The notes beneath the pieces are model-generated. The model saw nothing but the letters and a program-made list of their open reading frames with translations. It did no database searches and was not told where the DNA came from. Positions 32,901-45,390 of a DNA stretch of 64,000 nucleotides are shown piece by piece. Source of the DNA: Linum tenue. Lineage: Eukaryota; Streptophyta; Magnoliopsida; Malpighiales; Linaceae. Each line of letters opens with the position of its first letter. Within the stretch, counting starts at the first letter, position 1. The translations under genes and the position numbers were made by a program. The stretch covers positions 3,502,937 through 3,566,936 of the forward strand of contig CAMGYJ010000009.1 of assembly GCA_946122785.1 (NCBI GenBank), in the 5' to 3' direction.

Positions 32901-34931
32901 CCAGACGTTGGATGCCCTCCTTCAAATTCTCATAGCATTTCCGAAAATAGAGCCCCTCAGGAGCAAGGTAAGGCTATATTGTGATATGGATTCTTTATAG
33001 TGCTCTATTGTGACATCTTGTTGACAAATATGTATTTCCTTGTGTTCTACAGGTTACTTCCTTCATTCATCGCATGATAGACACATTAGGAGCATCTGTG
33101 TTTCCTTACCTTCCAAAGGCACTGGAGCAATTGCTTGCAGAAAGTGAGGTAACTCTTATCTTCTTTTCTGAACATAAAGTCGGTTACATTTTTTCATGAA
33201 GCAATTATCTGGCATTTTGTTGCTTCTAGTTGTGTGGTCTTTGCTCATGATGGAATCATTACCAATTGTCCTAGCCTCAAAATGCTTCTGTAGTATTCAG
33301 TTTTTCTTTACGCATCATAGGGAGTCATGTTTTGTCTGCAGACAAAGGAAATGGTTGGACTACTTGTACTGCTCAATCAGCTCATATGCAAATTTAATAC
33401 CTCGGTTCATGGCATTCTGGATGAAATTTTCCCAGCCATTGCTGGTAGGATCTTTACCGTTATTCCAAGCAATGGCTTTCCTTCAGGACCTGGTACCAAT
33501 ACTGAGGTATCAAATTTAAAAGTCCTCTGCATCAGCTGATTATGTTTATAATCTATGAACTAAAGATGCAGTTTTTGTTTCTTTGTTCTTCTTTCTATTT
33601 TTAGGAAATGAGGGAATTGCAAGAACTCCAGAAAACTCTGTACACGTTTCTCCATGTAATAGCTACCCATGGTCTATCGTCCATATTCCTCTCTACCAAA
33701 AGTAGAGCTTATTTGGAACCAATGATGCAGTTGCTACTTTACACAGCTTGTCATCATAAGGATACTGTTGTAAGAAAGGTGCGTTAACTTATTTCGATTT
33801 AGCTAATGTTAGATCTTGAATCATCTGGCACAGTTTTGATTTGGCGATTCTGTTTCTTTTTTCTGAGTCAGGCATGCGTTCAGATATTCATCAGATTAAT
33901 TAAGGATTGGTCTGTTGGACCTTATGGTGGTGAAGAGAAGGTTTGCCGCTTTCTATTCTGTTATTCATAGTTGGATATTCACTGATGTAAGACCCAGATT
34001 AATGGGCTAGAGTTTTTTTCAGGTGCCTGGTTTCCAATGTTTTGTGATTGAAGTATTTGCAACAAACTGTTGCTTGTACAGTGTACTTGATAAATCCTTC
34101 GACTTTCGTGATGCAAACACGGTAAGATCTTTTGGATATGGTCTATGGTACTAAGTCCCTGTGCCGTATTTTTTTAGCAAATATATTGTTATACTATAAA
34201 GTTTAACAGGTGCGTGATTTACACATTTCTAGTTCCTAATATCCCAATCAGTTACTAGTGTGGTCGAGCCATGCTTATCATATCACCCACATGCTGTGAA
34301 GTCTTCTTTCGCCCCTAAATCTTGTCTCATTATTTCTTCTTGAACCCAACTTGTAATTTTAACAGACGTGCCATGGAGAGTCCTTGAGATATGCTTACTA
34401 AGCCTGGGTTGGTCCAAACCATATGTGTAATCTTGACAAAATAATGTTATTCTAGGGACTAAAGACAGACGTCATGGTACACAAATCTGTTTGTTGATAT
34501 GATATGGTACAGGGACTATTAATAGCATTAACCCTTCTCTTTTCTTGCTATGTTTGTTGAGGAATCTGATGACAGCAATTTCATTTTCTTACCTCTTTTG
34601 CAGCTTGTTTTGTTTGGAGAAATAGTGATGGCTCAGACGATCATGTATGAAAAGTTTGGTAACGAGTTTCTCTTTCATTTTGTATCCAAAAGCTTTCAAT
34701 CAGCACATTGCCCTCAAGACTTGGCAGAACAATACTGCCAAAAGTTACAGGTAAATAAACCTCTTTAGGCCTGGGGTTCAGTTTCTGAAAGCACCAACAT
34801 GAATTTCTCGCCCTAATATGCCATCAATAATGTGTGTGCAGGCTGCTGATATCAAAGCCTTCAGATCGTTCTACCAGTCACTGATTGAAAATCTCAGAGG
34901 TCAGCAGAATGGAAACCTTGTTTTCAGATAG
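29979..34931 (+). CDS. PSD: Exportin-T (tRNA nuclear exporter, PAUSED)
   Basis: Exportin-T is a Ran-GTP-dependent importin-beta family receptor that carries mature tRNAs through the nuclear pore. Thirteen exons join in frame: 29979-31703, 31831-31920, 32081-32170, 32304-32408, 32728-32787, 32905-32967, 33053-33148, 33342-33506, 33605-33778, 33872-33940, 34023-34121, 34604-34750 and 34842-34931. The product is 990 aa, matching the family length. All introns are GT-AG and phase 0. The N-terminus (MDDLEKAVLISFDEMG) and residues about 100-250 (Xpo1-like repeats) match plant exportin-T, and the exon 2-3 sequence SHIFE-AIGILIGMEDVPLEKQSEYL is characteristic. In Arabidopsis, loss slows the juvenile-adult transition and leaf initiation. 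No neighbour shares its pathway. Identification is firm; exon 2 could start three bases earlier (CAG). Confidence 0.95.
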
Positions 34932-35657
34932 CAGCAACTGAAGATCGAATGAAGAGATCACGTTCGTTTTCTCTCGACGGATTGCTCTTGAAGTCATCAA
35001 AAGTCGCAAGCTTCCGTTTGTGTAAATATCATTTTTGGGAAATCCCATCTCACGTACAACGAGGTAATGCGAATACTCACAAGCACACATCCTAGTGTCA
35101 ATGGCCAGAATCTGTGATTGAATCGGCACTGATCTGGGCTATCTTGATTTGTTGTTTGCTGCAGTTGTATATTTCCGGCATCGGTTTCCTTGCTTTGTCT
35201 TGCCAGCTATTCATATTTCCTCTCACCCTCCTAAATTTGTTTGATGTTGTGAAACGTTCATAAGTTTGGCTGAATGTATGTAATCAAAACTTCAAACCTC
35301 CCATTTCTTTCCCCAATGAGAAAAAAAGGGTTTGCAGAAATGGCTACAGTTTTTTTGACACGGCCATATGTTTGGGTTAAACTTTTTGTTCCATTTGTCC
35401 TTCGGGTTTCTGCTATGTTCTTCCCTTTTTTCCAGTCTTGTTTGTGTGGAGATCTCGCAACGGGTTGCCCAGTTGTAATTGTGACGAATAATTTCAACGG
35501 CCACCATAGCGACCAGTGTATGCAAGCAATGAAAAAGAGTCAAATTTGTGGTTCTCTTCGAATGCCATTAGTGACAGCTTGATCTATGACCCGGGTGATG
35601 TATCCTAGGGAAAAGGCAATGAAGTAGAAATAGCTATTATGTCTGTTCCAATTGTCA
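34932..35657. other. Exportin-T 3' flank, no further gene seen
   Basis: Probable 3' UTR followed by AT-rich DNA. The frames at 35258-35582 overlap on both strands and have no domain. Confidence 0.5.
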
Positions 35658-35665
35658 CCTAGTGA

Positions 35666-36334
35666 CAGGGTGGGCAATGACGCAATGGGCAGGTTGGATG
35701 GGTTTTGGTGTCATATTGACTTACCCGCTTATTAGCGAGTTGGAATAATTGTGATCCGCAATCCACCCACATACTTTTGCGGGTTGGGTTGGGTGGGTGG
35801 CAGATGGGTGTGGTTAGGTTGCGGGTCAACCCGCAAAAGCAATTCTCCAACTAGCTATTAAGAAAGTAGACTAACATTTATAATAAGTTCATAACAAATT
35901 AGTAAGGTTGTATCAATGATTTGTAATTTTGATACAATTATAATTTATACTTTGCATCCGAATATTTAATGGATATTAACAATAATTTGCATACCAATAT
36001 CCAATATCTAATGAATATTGCACAACACAATAATAGTAGTAGTCAAAACTATTCTTTATTCTCTACTTTTTGAAGTATATGGTCAGACTGTTGCGCAATT
36101 CGAAAATCTGATGAATATTCGATACTATAAGAAATGACATTTTTTCATGTAAAAATAGGATGCTGGCCATACGGGTGACCCACAATCGACCCACCACCCA
36201 CCCGCATAAGTGCGGGTGGGAGATTTATCAAATCCGCAATCCACCCACATCAATCACCCACTGGGTGCGGGTCGGGTTATTTGCGAGTGGATCGATATCA
36301 ATCCGCGGATTAACCACCCGAGTGCCCACCCCTA
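35666..36334. mobile_element. hAT-like element copy A (669 bp), 8-bp target duplication
   Basis: CCTAGTGA flanks both sides (35658-35665, 36335-36342). Ends are CAGGGTGGGCAATG and the complement of GAGTGCCCACCCCTA. Subterminal DNA is packed with GCGGGT/ACCCGC and GGGTGG motifs, while the centre is AT-rich. The same element occurs inverted at 55512. No transposase, so non-autonomous. Confidence 0.88.
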
Positions 36335-36342
36335 CCTAGTGA

Positions 36343-38592
36343 TGACAAAAATCGTGGATATTTGTAGGAATCCGACCTAAATTGGTAGGGTAAAACCCAA
36401 ATTCGGAGAATTTTTTGTGAGTTTTGGTCAACCTGAATACAAATATTGTGGATAATAGGTGGGTATGAATATGATATTCTCCTCCATCCAACTTAAACCT
36501 GCCCAATTATGCATATGCATTATCTAGAAACGGCCATTATTTTTAGTAACATATTTAATATTTATGGTACATATATAATATTTTTCATCTCGTCGTGCAA
36601 ATTATGTAAGACTATATATTTTGATCATAGTGAATGAGGGCTAGATGGGGAGTGAGCATACTTCTCAATGTAAGGTCATGTGTTTAATTCCCTATGACGA
36701 CACTTCCCCTTTCCCTCTAGTAACACCTTGTAAGTTGTAACAAGCCATTATATATTTTGATCATAATCATGGCACAACCACAGTCCACAAACTGACTGTT
36801 AGGTTGAAATTGAATGGGGAAACAAACCAACTTCCATGAAGCTTCTCTATACTTCAACACAGCCAGGACCAGTGGACAACATTTTCAGCAGGCACGTTTC
36901 CCCCCAGTCTAACAAAGCCTACTTTTGTTGAGTCCTTGAAGGTTAAATACTAGAATGATTATGAACATCCTGGAAATTCCAGGATACAGAAAAAAAGGTG
37001 ACGTCTTTAATCATGATCAAAAACCAACAGTGATGAAGACTGATTCAGGTCTTCTCGCCTTCTTTCCTTCCCATCTCCCGGCGCCTGAATGTACTGCCGA
37101 CACATATTGGCATAAGGTCCACAAGGCCATTATGTTTTTGTGATAGATTGCCATTATGTTTTTTTTTATGTGATAAGACATTTCTTCCAGACTTGGATTT
37201 TTTGGCTATCTACTTACCATCTCGAGTCTCGTCAAACGAATAAGTGCTAATTTTTTTTTTTACATTATCTATAAGTTTTTAATCGAGAGGTATCGCTTTC
37301 GAAATTTTATATTACAGTTGATTTGAGTATAAGACATGATGGGTGGATGCAATTTCAAGCTCATGCATCAAATCTTATTTAAGGGACGCACAAAGAAATA
37401 ATATAAGACTCATTCTTGAGTTTCTCCCAATCAATTGAGTTATCAGGACGAAATTGTTTTAGACATCAGAGTATGGAGACTTTGTGCAAACTTCAAATCC
37501 AGAGATGAAATCTTGATCGAAGGAGCTTTGTATGAAAATGCTAGAAAATTCATATTTGATCTCACTAATAAAATAACTTGAGTTATTAAGATTGATGTTA
37601 CCATTATGTGCGATATTATAATCCAAGTAACCGTGGGAAACGAGGTGTTAACTTTTTGAAAATTGGTTTCTCGTGCGGATGGTTATTCCATGTGATAAAC
37701 CACAACCTTACTTGCTTAATTAGCAAGTAGCTAGCTAGGTAAAAAAAGAATTGTATTTTACTTTGCATGTCAAGAATCCATTTGTGTTTACAACTTGAAT
37801 TAATTAGGTCCTAATCAAGCTTGGCCTACTCCTAAATCCTAATCAATTAGATAAATAAACAAATTTCGATTTATTTTTATGCTAGGAAAGATGAATTAAG
37901 AAGCATATATATTATAAAACAGGTTATAGCTAAGATGGCGGCAAAACAGCCTAATTTGCAGCCGCCGGCCGACGATTTGGATGCATGGAATCTTTCTGGG
38001 AGTTGAGCAGTCTGGTTTTGCTTCACACAAATACCAAACACTATTTAACCTACTCCATCACCTGCTCATCCTCATCTTAATTTTAGTTTATTCACCGAAT
38101 GGTAAGAATGGAAAGTTGTGTGATGTGATACGAAAAAAATGAAGATGAAAGGAAATGAATTGTGGTAGTCGGATATGGAAGATCTAAGTCATTACGGAAG
38201 TCTTACGTAACGCTTTTCGATTTAATTTGTATGTAAGAAATAATTGTCGTTTTGTAACCTTTACGTAATAGATGTGTATTTTACGTAATAATTGTAAAAA
38301 GTCAATAAGAAAAAAATGACTTAAACTGCTGGTTACCGCTGTTTTGTCAATCAACGAGCTAAATTGTTTGAATATATATTTTAATGATATAGATTTATAC
38401 AAATTATCTAACTTGAAATTATATCCAAACTAGTTCTGTCAAATTTTTATTAAAAGAAGGAGGTGGTTAATGTATGTTAAACATGGTTAATTATAATTTT
38501 TCCAATAATTAAATGTTGGTGGTGAGGAGCAGTTCAAAGTGACACAGCTAGCAGTCTAGCACCAACGATCCTTTCCTGCCTAGTTGGAAATA

Positions 38593-38629
<37 letters not shown>

Positions 38630-38910
38630 ATATGATAAATTATGGGTGGGAATAATGAAAACATAACAAAAAAAAGTCTAAAAAAAATTAGTGGACAACC
38701 GAGATATAATATGAGTCCCACTTCTTTGGCTATAGCAAAATCAAGTCTAGTAAAAATGTAAGTTGCTGCCTGAGCTCCCGCATCCTGAGAAACAGAGAAT
38801 TTATGGATCCTCTTGAGTAAAATTACGACATCCGTATCCAACTCTCCCAACGAAAAAAAAGGACAAGAAATCGTAACCAACCGCCATGCACAAGTCCCAA
38901 TAATTGATAC
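36343..38910. other. Intergenic DNA, no gene seen
   Basis: AT-rich. 36355-36520 carries worn phrases of the hAT-type repeats. An (ATT)n microsatellite lies at 38592-38627. No conserved frame; the frame at 38548-38931 runs through the microsatellite. Confidence 0.5.
38592..38627. repeat. (ATT)n microsatellite, about 12 units
   Basis: An uninterrupted ATT run. Likely polymorphic in length. Confidence 0.95.
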
Positions 38911-38918
38911 ACTTTCGC

Positions 38919-39186
38919 TAGGGGTGTGCAACGGTTCGGTTCGGTCCGGACCGGACCAAACTCATGAGAACCGCGGTCCATTAGTGAAAGACATGTTAGG
39001 ACCAAGGACCGGACCATTCTTGCATTTGGTCCGGTTCGGTCCGGTCCAAACATGAGCTCGGTCCACCATTTCTTCAGTAATTATAAAATTCATTAGGACC
39101 AAGGACCGGACCGTTTACTCGGTCTGGTCCGGTCCGGTCTTAACAACGGTTTGGTCCGGTACGGACCGGACCATTGCACACCCCTA
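38919..39186. mobile_element. hAT-like MITE (268 bp) with GGTCCGG interior, 8-bp target duplication
   Basis: ACTTTCGC flanks both sides (38911-38918, 39187-39194). Ends are TAGGGGTGTGCAACGGTT and the complement of CATTGCACACCCCTA. The interior is made almost wholly of GGTCCGG/GGTTCGG and inverse motifs plus two copies of AGGACCAAGGACCGGACC. Non-coding. Confidence 0.92.
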
Positions 39187-39194
39187 ACTTTCGC

Positions 39195-41740
39195 TAAACA
39201 GCATGAACAACAACTTGGCCAGGCACAAAACTGGTCATCCCAGTCTGAGTCAAAGATGACGACCCAGTCAGATCGACACACACATCTAGCTTAAATAGAC
39301 GGTAAAATATCAATTGGATTTTATAAGTAAGAAACAAACCCAATGGGTATCCATGGGTTCACGAACATAATCATACATTATTTTTTCGAACACCCATATG
39401 ATAATGTTATTGAAATTATTCCTACAAATATATTTCAATAAAGACTACAAAATTTATAAATTATTCATATTAAGTTTATAATTCCAAAATTAATAACTTT
39501 CATAAATTATGCATATTGTTCCAGTTATATACAAAATGACATCGTTTTGCTTTATTAGTTTGGTTCGAGTGGAAAATAGATTAAGTTCGGGCAAAATTCA
39601 AACCCAATCCGCTAATTTAAAAATCGGGTAAAACCCACATCGACCTAAAACCCGTCATCTAGGTCTTACTCATTTTGACTGAATTGGGTCGGATTAGATA
39701 CCCGTGAATTCAGATTCAATTGCTATCCCTACCATACACTTCATGAGCATGTACTGCCCTAGCTTGAACCATCTATCTACATCTACACAATATATTATGC
39801 ACTTCACTCTATGTCATTGTTGCCACCTTGCACTTTGATTGGTTCTCCTTATTTGGTGGAAGGGCAACTTTGACAATTTTTCAAACACTCAAGGGTCACT
39901 CATTATTATTGGACTTTTGGTTTTCTTTTTAGTAAATGCGATTAGTATTAAGGGAAAAGAAGATTTGTTTTAAGGTAAATGATACATAATAATTATTTGA
40001 ATTTTGGTGTGTGTAGATTTATTTTGTGTGGTTAAGGAAAAAACAGAGGCTATCTAAAGTTGTTTAACTCCTAAATGAGATAATGCTTGCGAATTGGATT
40101 TTGAGATGATAAAGATGATATATCATTGTGGCGTGGATGTTTGGGAAGAGGTTCCTCCTGAATAGTTTTTTTCGCATTAGGGTTTTACGTTAAACAAATA
40201 AACCAAGCATCAACTTTCAAAAGTTTTAGAATCTTAATTTCATAGTGTTCAATATCTCAAGGCATGAATATAGATTCCAGATAACTTTTCATTTCATTCA
40301 TTGTCTAACTTAAACTTCTTATGGTTAAGTATAAAATAAAATACAAATTCAATAAAATTATAAAGTTAACGGGCACTAAAAACATAAACTATCAAAGTAC
40401 TCTTTTGTACCACCAGTGCACAATACTAAAAATCGAACCATCTACGTTTAACTAAAAAGATACCCAAATGACCACAAACCGGCCAACGGGCAGGATACAA
40501 CACTAGTTGGTTACTATATACTAACTACTAACTAGCTAGTATAGATTCCAACTTCTAGGTGTGAAAAATGGTGTGCCGAAACTGAAGCAGGAGCGTAACC
40601 TTTACCAACATCAACTGTATGTAAGGCCAAATAATAGAAAAGGAAGCACCATGACTTTGATTTGATTAATAATATATCGTAATACATGTGGAGGTGGAAC
40701 AATCCACTACAACATATCTAAACTGACTTTCAGGTTTCTCCTTTCAAAGTCAAGAATGTGGCCATGGAAGACTCCATTCTTCTCCACCTACATGTGAAAC
40801 TTGTCTGAGAATTTTGTTTTTTTTGGAATGGACTTGTCTGAGAATTTAAAAGACTATAAGTAGATCAGTTTAGAAGAGTTCAACATTTCAATCGTTCGAT
40901 TTTAATTTTTTTTTTGTTGGATCATCAAAAGATTTGATATCATATTAGTATATCTGTTCAAATAATAAATTTTTTTTCCAAAGGGATACGAAGGTAAATT
41001 TTATGTTGTACATTGATATGATTTGTTCTAACAAACAAATTTTTCGGAATTTTTTTTAGAAATTTTGGTTTCAATTAAATCTACAACTCTAGTCCGCATG
41101 GCCGGTTCAAATGGATGTTTAACTCATACATTAATGTTGAAATTATTGAGAATTTCCACAAAAGACCCTCTTTGCCCGATAAAATAGAACAACACCTTAT
41201 ATTAAAAATTGTATTATTGGCTTAATAAAACAAATTTTGAAATACCTAGAGAAAAAAAAAATACTTCAGATCAACCTCCATTTTCTATGAATGACCTCTC
41301 ACCTTAGAAAATGTTGTAAATTACTTTTAATTGGGAGAAAAGTAAAAAAGAAATCACAAGGGGGACTTAAATAAAATTGTAAGAAAAATGTTCCATGCCT
41401 CCTTCCTAATGGGGTGAGAAAGAAAACAAGAAAGAACAAGTAAAAATGGGGGCCATATTTAAAATTGACAGTTGCTTCTTAGAGAGAGTCATCAACAAGA
41501 GCTATCCCAACTCAATTAAAGATCAAATAAACATAAATGTAATAAATTCATATGAATCAATCACATTGGACAACAACTAAACAAAGAGAAAATAAAACCA
41601 ATTAGTCACCTTTAATTCATTTTCTATCATTAAATTCAAAAACCATTTTTTTTAATCTTGCAACTAATTCCTATTTGGTCCACCTCATTCCCTCCCCTTC
41701 TTTCTTCTTCCCCTTCTGCCCACTTAACAACATATTTTTA
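39195..41740. other. Intergenic DNA upstream of the kinase, no gene seen
   Basis: 39330-39733 resembles another hAT-type repeat (CAATGGGTATCCATGGGTTC near the left, TTGCTATCCCTA on the right) without a readable target duplication. The remainder is AT-rich. Confidence 0.45.
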
Positions 41741-41748
41741 GCCAAGAC

Positions 41749-41756
41749 TATAAATA
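41749..41756 (+). promoter_or_regulatory. TATA box of the receptor-like cytoplasmic kinase gene
   Basis: TATAAATA lies 105 bp upstream of the ATG at 41854, a usual plant spacing once a short leader is allowed. Motif and position only. Confidence 0.6.
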
Positions 41757-41853
41757 CCCCACAAGCAGTTAGACAAATCCTAAGCACAAAAAAACCCTTT
41801 GCAACAAACCATCAAAGCAAACTAAAGAGAGAAGCTTTATTTCACAAAAAAAG

Positions 41854-44614
41854 ATGGGTGTCATGAGAACTTCCAATTGGAGGCCAAACTTTCTACACTG
41901 CTTCAAGCCCACAGATCCAAATCCAGATTCCACAAAGAGCAAGAAGAATGGTGCTTCATCTTCTTCAAACAGGATCTCACTCTTGGATTGGAGTGGCCCA
42001 CAATCACAGCTCTCAGTGATGAGTGACCTCTCAAACCCTGTCTTCAACCTCCACATCTTCACCATGAAAGAGCTTCAGAAGGTCACATCCAATTTCACCA
42101 GGAGCAATTACCTTGGGGAAGGTGGGTTTGGTACGGTTTTCAAAGGGTTTGTTGATGCCAAGCTGAGGCCAGGTTTGGAACCTCAGCCTGTTGCTGTCAA
42201 AGTTCTGGACTTGGATGGCTCCCAGGGTCACAGAGAATGGCTGGTAAGATAATTAATTTGGTTTTGTTAATTAAGGTCCATTTTGACATCTTCTGTAATT
42301 AGTATTGATTGAGTTAATTAGCATACACAATTTGACAGTTATCTTCTCACTTGGGTTTAATATGTTGCAGGCAGAGGTGATCTTCCTTGGCCAATTGAAG
42401 CATGACCACCTCGTGAACTTGATTGGATACTGCTGCGAGAATGAACAGAGGGTTCTGGTCTATGAATACATGGAGCGCGGCAATCTCGAGCATCTCCTTT
42501 TCAGAAGTAAAAGTTCGAATTCAAACGGAAAAAGTTCCCATCTTCACATATTGAAATTGTTCATCATAATCAAGGTTGTGTTTAATGGATGGGAAAATGC
42601 AGGTTATGCAGCAGCTCTGCCATGGCTAACAAGGCTGAAAATTGCAGTTGGAGCAGCAAAAGGGCTGGCTTTCCTGCATGAAGAGGAGAAACCGGTCATC
42701 TACCGCGATTTCAAGACATCCAACATCTTGTTAGACTCAGTAAGCGAGGATTTATGAACTCTTTGTCCCTGTCCTTTAGCAGAGGACAAAAAATTTGAAA
42801 AGACTCGTGCTTTAATTTATTGGTGATTTGGGTCTCTTTCTGAGCAGGAGTACAATGCAAAGCTTTCGGATTTTGGGCTGGCGACAGATGGGCCGGAAGG
42901 GGACGAAACCCATGTCACAACTCAAGTGATGGGGACTGAAGGCTATGCTGCTCCTGAATACGTATCGACCGGTAAATTCTCACACTAACTATTTGTTAGC
43001 CGTTACAACTAGGGCTGTCAATTTGGTTTGGTTTGGTTAACAAACCATTAAGTATGAAAAACCAAAACCAAAAACCAAATTCTCAAAAACCAAAACCAAA
43101 ATCATTAAGTTCCTTATTGGTTTTCGGTTGCCAAAAACCAATAAGGGCTTTAATGGTTTTGGTTTTGGTTTGGATAACCAAAAAACAAACATGTACTCAT
43201 ACACTCATATTTATTCCCATTTCCCTCCTTTTTATTGAATAAATGTCATAATAATGATAAATCGCCATTACAAATTATTGGTATGCGTGTCAAAAGAAAA
43301 AAAAATATTTGTTGATAAATAATTTTATTCTTAATGGTTTCTTAATGGTTTCTATTGGTTTTTCGGTTTTAACCAAACCAAAACCATTACGTTGCTTATT
43401 GGTTGAAAACCAAAAAACCGAAACCATTAGCTTTCCAATTGGTTTGGTTTCGGTTAAAACCGAAAAACCAAAACCAAATGGACAGCCCTAGTTACAACAG
43501 GTGTTAGATGGGTCGGGTTGGATTGGATTGGATTCGGTTGGTCGAGTTATGAGTTATGGGTAATTGGGTTGTAAATTTGCAATTATGAGCACCGGTACAT
43601 GGGTCGTTGTGATTTTAATCAATATGGGTTGTGAGCGGGTTGGATCAATTGGTCAAGTTGTGTCAAATTGTAGCTATGTATTGTTAGAGACTTAGAGGGG
43701 TCATATTGGCAAGTTAGGCGGGGCTTGTTGGGTTGGGTTAACTAGGTTTGTGTCAAACCGGTTAGAGGTTGATTCAATTGTCGGTCAATTGTCAATTCGG
43801 TTCCCAATTGATTGACTTGTGGATCACTTGAGTTCGAAATTAGTAAAGTAACATATCCATTTGGATTGCCAGTCAATCGTGGCATTACTTATAAACCAAA
43901 AATAGCGATAGATAGAGTTAAAGATTTATTAGCTCATGAAGTAATCGAGTTATGGATTGTACCGGTTTCGAATCATTTTATCATGCAAATTAATTTTGAC
44001 CGCTGATGACAAGTTGGACAAATCTATTATATTTTGTGTAACTATTTTTTTTTTTTTATGATATCTCATAAGTGGATTTGGCTCATATTACTATCATAAA
44101 ATATCTTTCAGGTCATTTGACAACAATGAGTGATGTGTTCAGCTTTGGAGTGGTGTTGTTGGAGCTTCTAACAGGCCGTAGATCAGTGGACAAAAAGCTG
44201 CCAATTAGAGAACAAGTCCTAATAAAATGGGCCAAACCATTTCTAAAGGACACTCAAAGACTCGACCAAATAATGGACCCAAGGCTCGAAGGGCAGTACT
44301 CAATTGAAGGTGCCAAGAAGGCTGCAGCTTTGGCTCACCAATGCCTTAGCCACCATGACAAATGCAGACCCACAATGACCAAAGTGGTCAGGACCTTGGA
44401 GCGCTTGCTGGAGCTCAATGACATCTCAATAGGGTTCTTTGTTTACATTGTGCCAAGTGAAGTAAAAAATGAGAAAGGTTGTGTGATGAAGTGCGTGGAA
44501 GAGAAGAATTGTGATGAGCATAAGAATGGTTTCGAGGGTGAATTGAAGGTGGAAGGAAGGAGGAGGAAGAGGCATAGATCAAGCAAATCGAAGAAGGGTT
44601 GTAGTAGTTCGTAG
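41854..44614 (+). CDS. Receptor-like cytoplasmic kinase, RLCK VII (PBS1-like) type
   Basis: RLCK VII kinases are membrane-anchored Ser/Thr kinases that relay signals from surface receptors, often in immunity or growth. Five exons, 41854-42243, 42371-42506, 42603-42739, 42848-42971 and 44112-44614, splice in frame (phases 0,1,0,1) to 429 aa. Gly2 and Cys16 could be acylated, although the usual MGxC start is absent. The kinase domain begins near residue 80: glycine loop GEGGFGTV (88-95), VAVK lysine 116, then [14 protein letters not shown] as catalytic loop, SDFGLA, the activation segment [16 protein letters not shown] and [23 protein letters not shown] in place of HRDLK is normal in this family. 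The C-terminal 40 residues are strongly basic ([15 protein letters not shown]), which may aid membrane or nuclear binding. Intron 4 (1140 bp) holds a hAT MITE. The exact paralogue is not assigned. Confidence 0.93.
43010..43490. mobile_element. hAT-like MITE (481 bp) inside kinase intron 4, 8-bp target duplication
   Basis: GTTACAAC flanks both sides (43002-43009, 43491-43498). Ends TAGGGCTGTCAATTTGGTTT and the complement of AAATGGACAGCCCTA pair over about 30 bp. Subterminal parts consist of GGTTTTGGTT / AACCAAAACC runs. It lies 39 bp downstream of the exon 4 donor and does not touch the splice sites. Confidence 0.93.
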
Positions 44615-45390
44615 TAAAGCTTGTTCATTCTGAATCTGATACAGATTTGTATAGAAGGTTGGGGACTAGTTTGTATTCTCCTAAACATTGAAGTAAATTA
44701 GGAATATACATAAAGAAAGTTGCATAGGTCTTTTCTTCATTTTAGGAGGATTTTGTTTATGATGTGGTTGTGGGTTTAATTATGGTGATAGGTGAATCAA
44801 GATATTGAGTTTGATAAAATAAGTGATATTTTACACCGTAGTGAAAGTGAAATTTAAACTAACGATCAACACGATTAAAGCCAATTTATTTATTATTGGA
44901 CCACACAGACTCACATAAAATGTGTTCTTGTTAAGCGGTTTGATTGATTCTTTCTTCTACTTCTTTCATATTGTTTTGTATTTCGTGCTTGTGGCTGAAG
45001 AAAGGATAATAATTGAACGTGCAAGAGTGTACGGGTGAAATGTTTTCTGCAGAGAACATTTACCAATTTGTAGTTCAAATCAAAGTCATGTCATGTCAAG
45101 GAGGAGGGTAATGGGCCTAGACTTTGGTTTTGTTATTTTAATGAAATTAGGTGGATTATCGAAAAAACAAAAAAAAAGTTATGTCAAGGGAGTCATGATT
45201 TTTATTTTACTCCAAATATGAATTTATAAAAATGAGTTTTATTTGTATCTCATGGCGATGGCATTTCAAGTCTATAAAAGTGGTGTAATTTAGGCCTAAA
45301 GTTTTCTATGTTCATGTTGGCTGAGGCAAGAGGTTGCTTCTGTATGAAAGTATCTTGCTGGTATTTGAGCAGGGATTTAGTGGAGAGTTG
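44615..45390. other. Kinase 3' flank and intergenic DNA
   Basis: Probable 3' UTR to about 44760, then AT-rich DNA with no gene seen. Confidence 0.5.

Noticed and set aside
38548..38931. 127-codon minus-strand frame with a poly-isoleucine run
   Set aside because: It reads through the ATT microsatellite and has no domain.
43812..44006. 64-codon plus-strand frame in kinase intron 4
   Set aside because: Lies wholly in the intron, has no domain and is bounded by worn repeat DNA.
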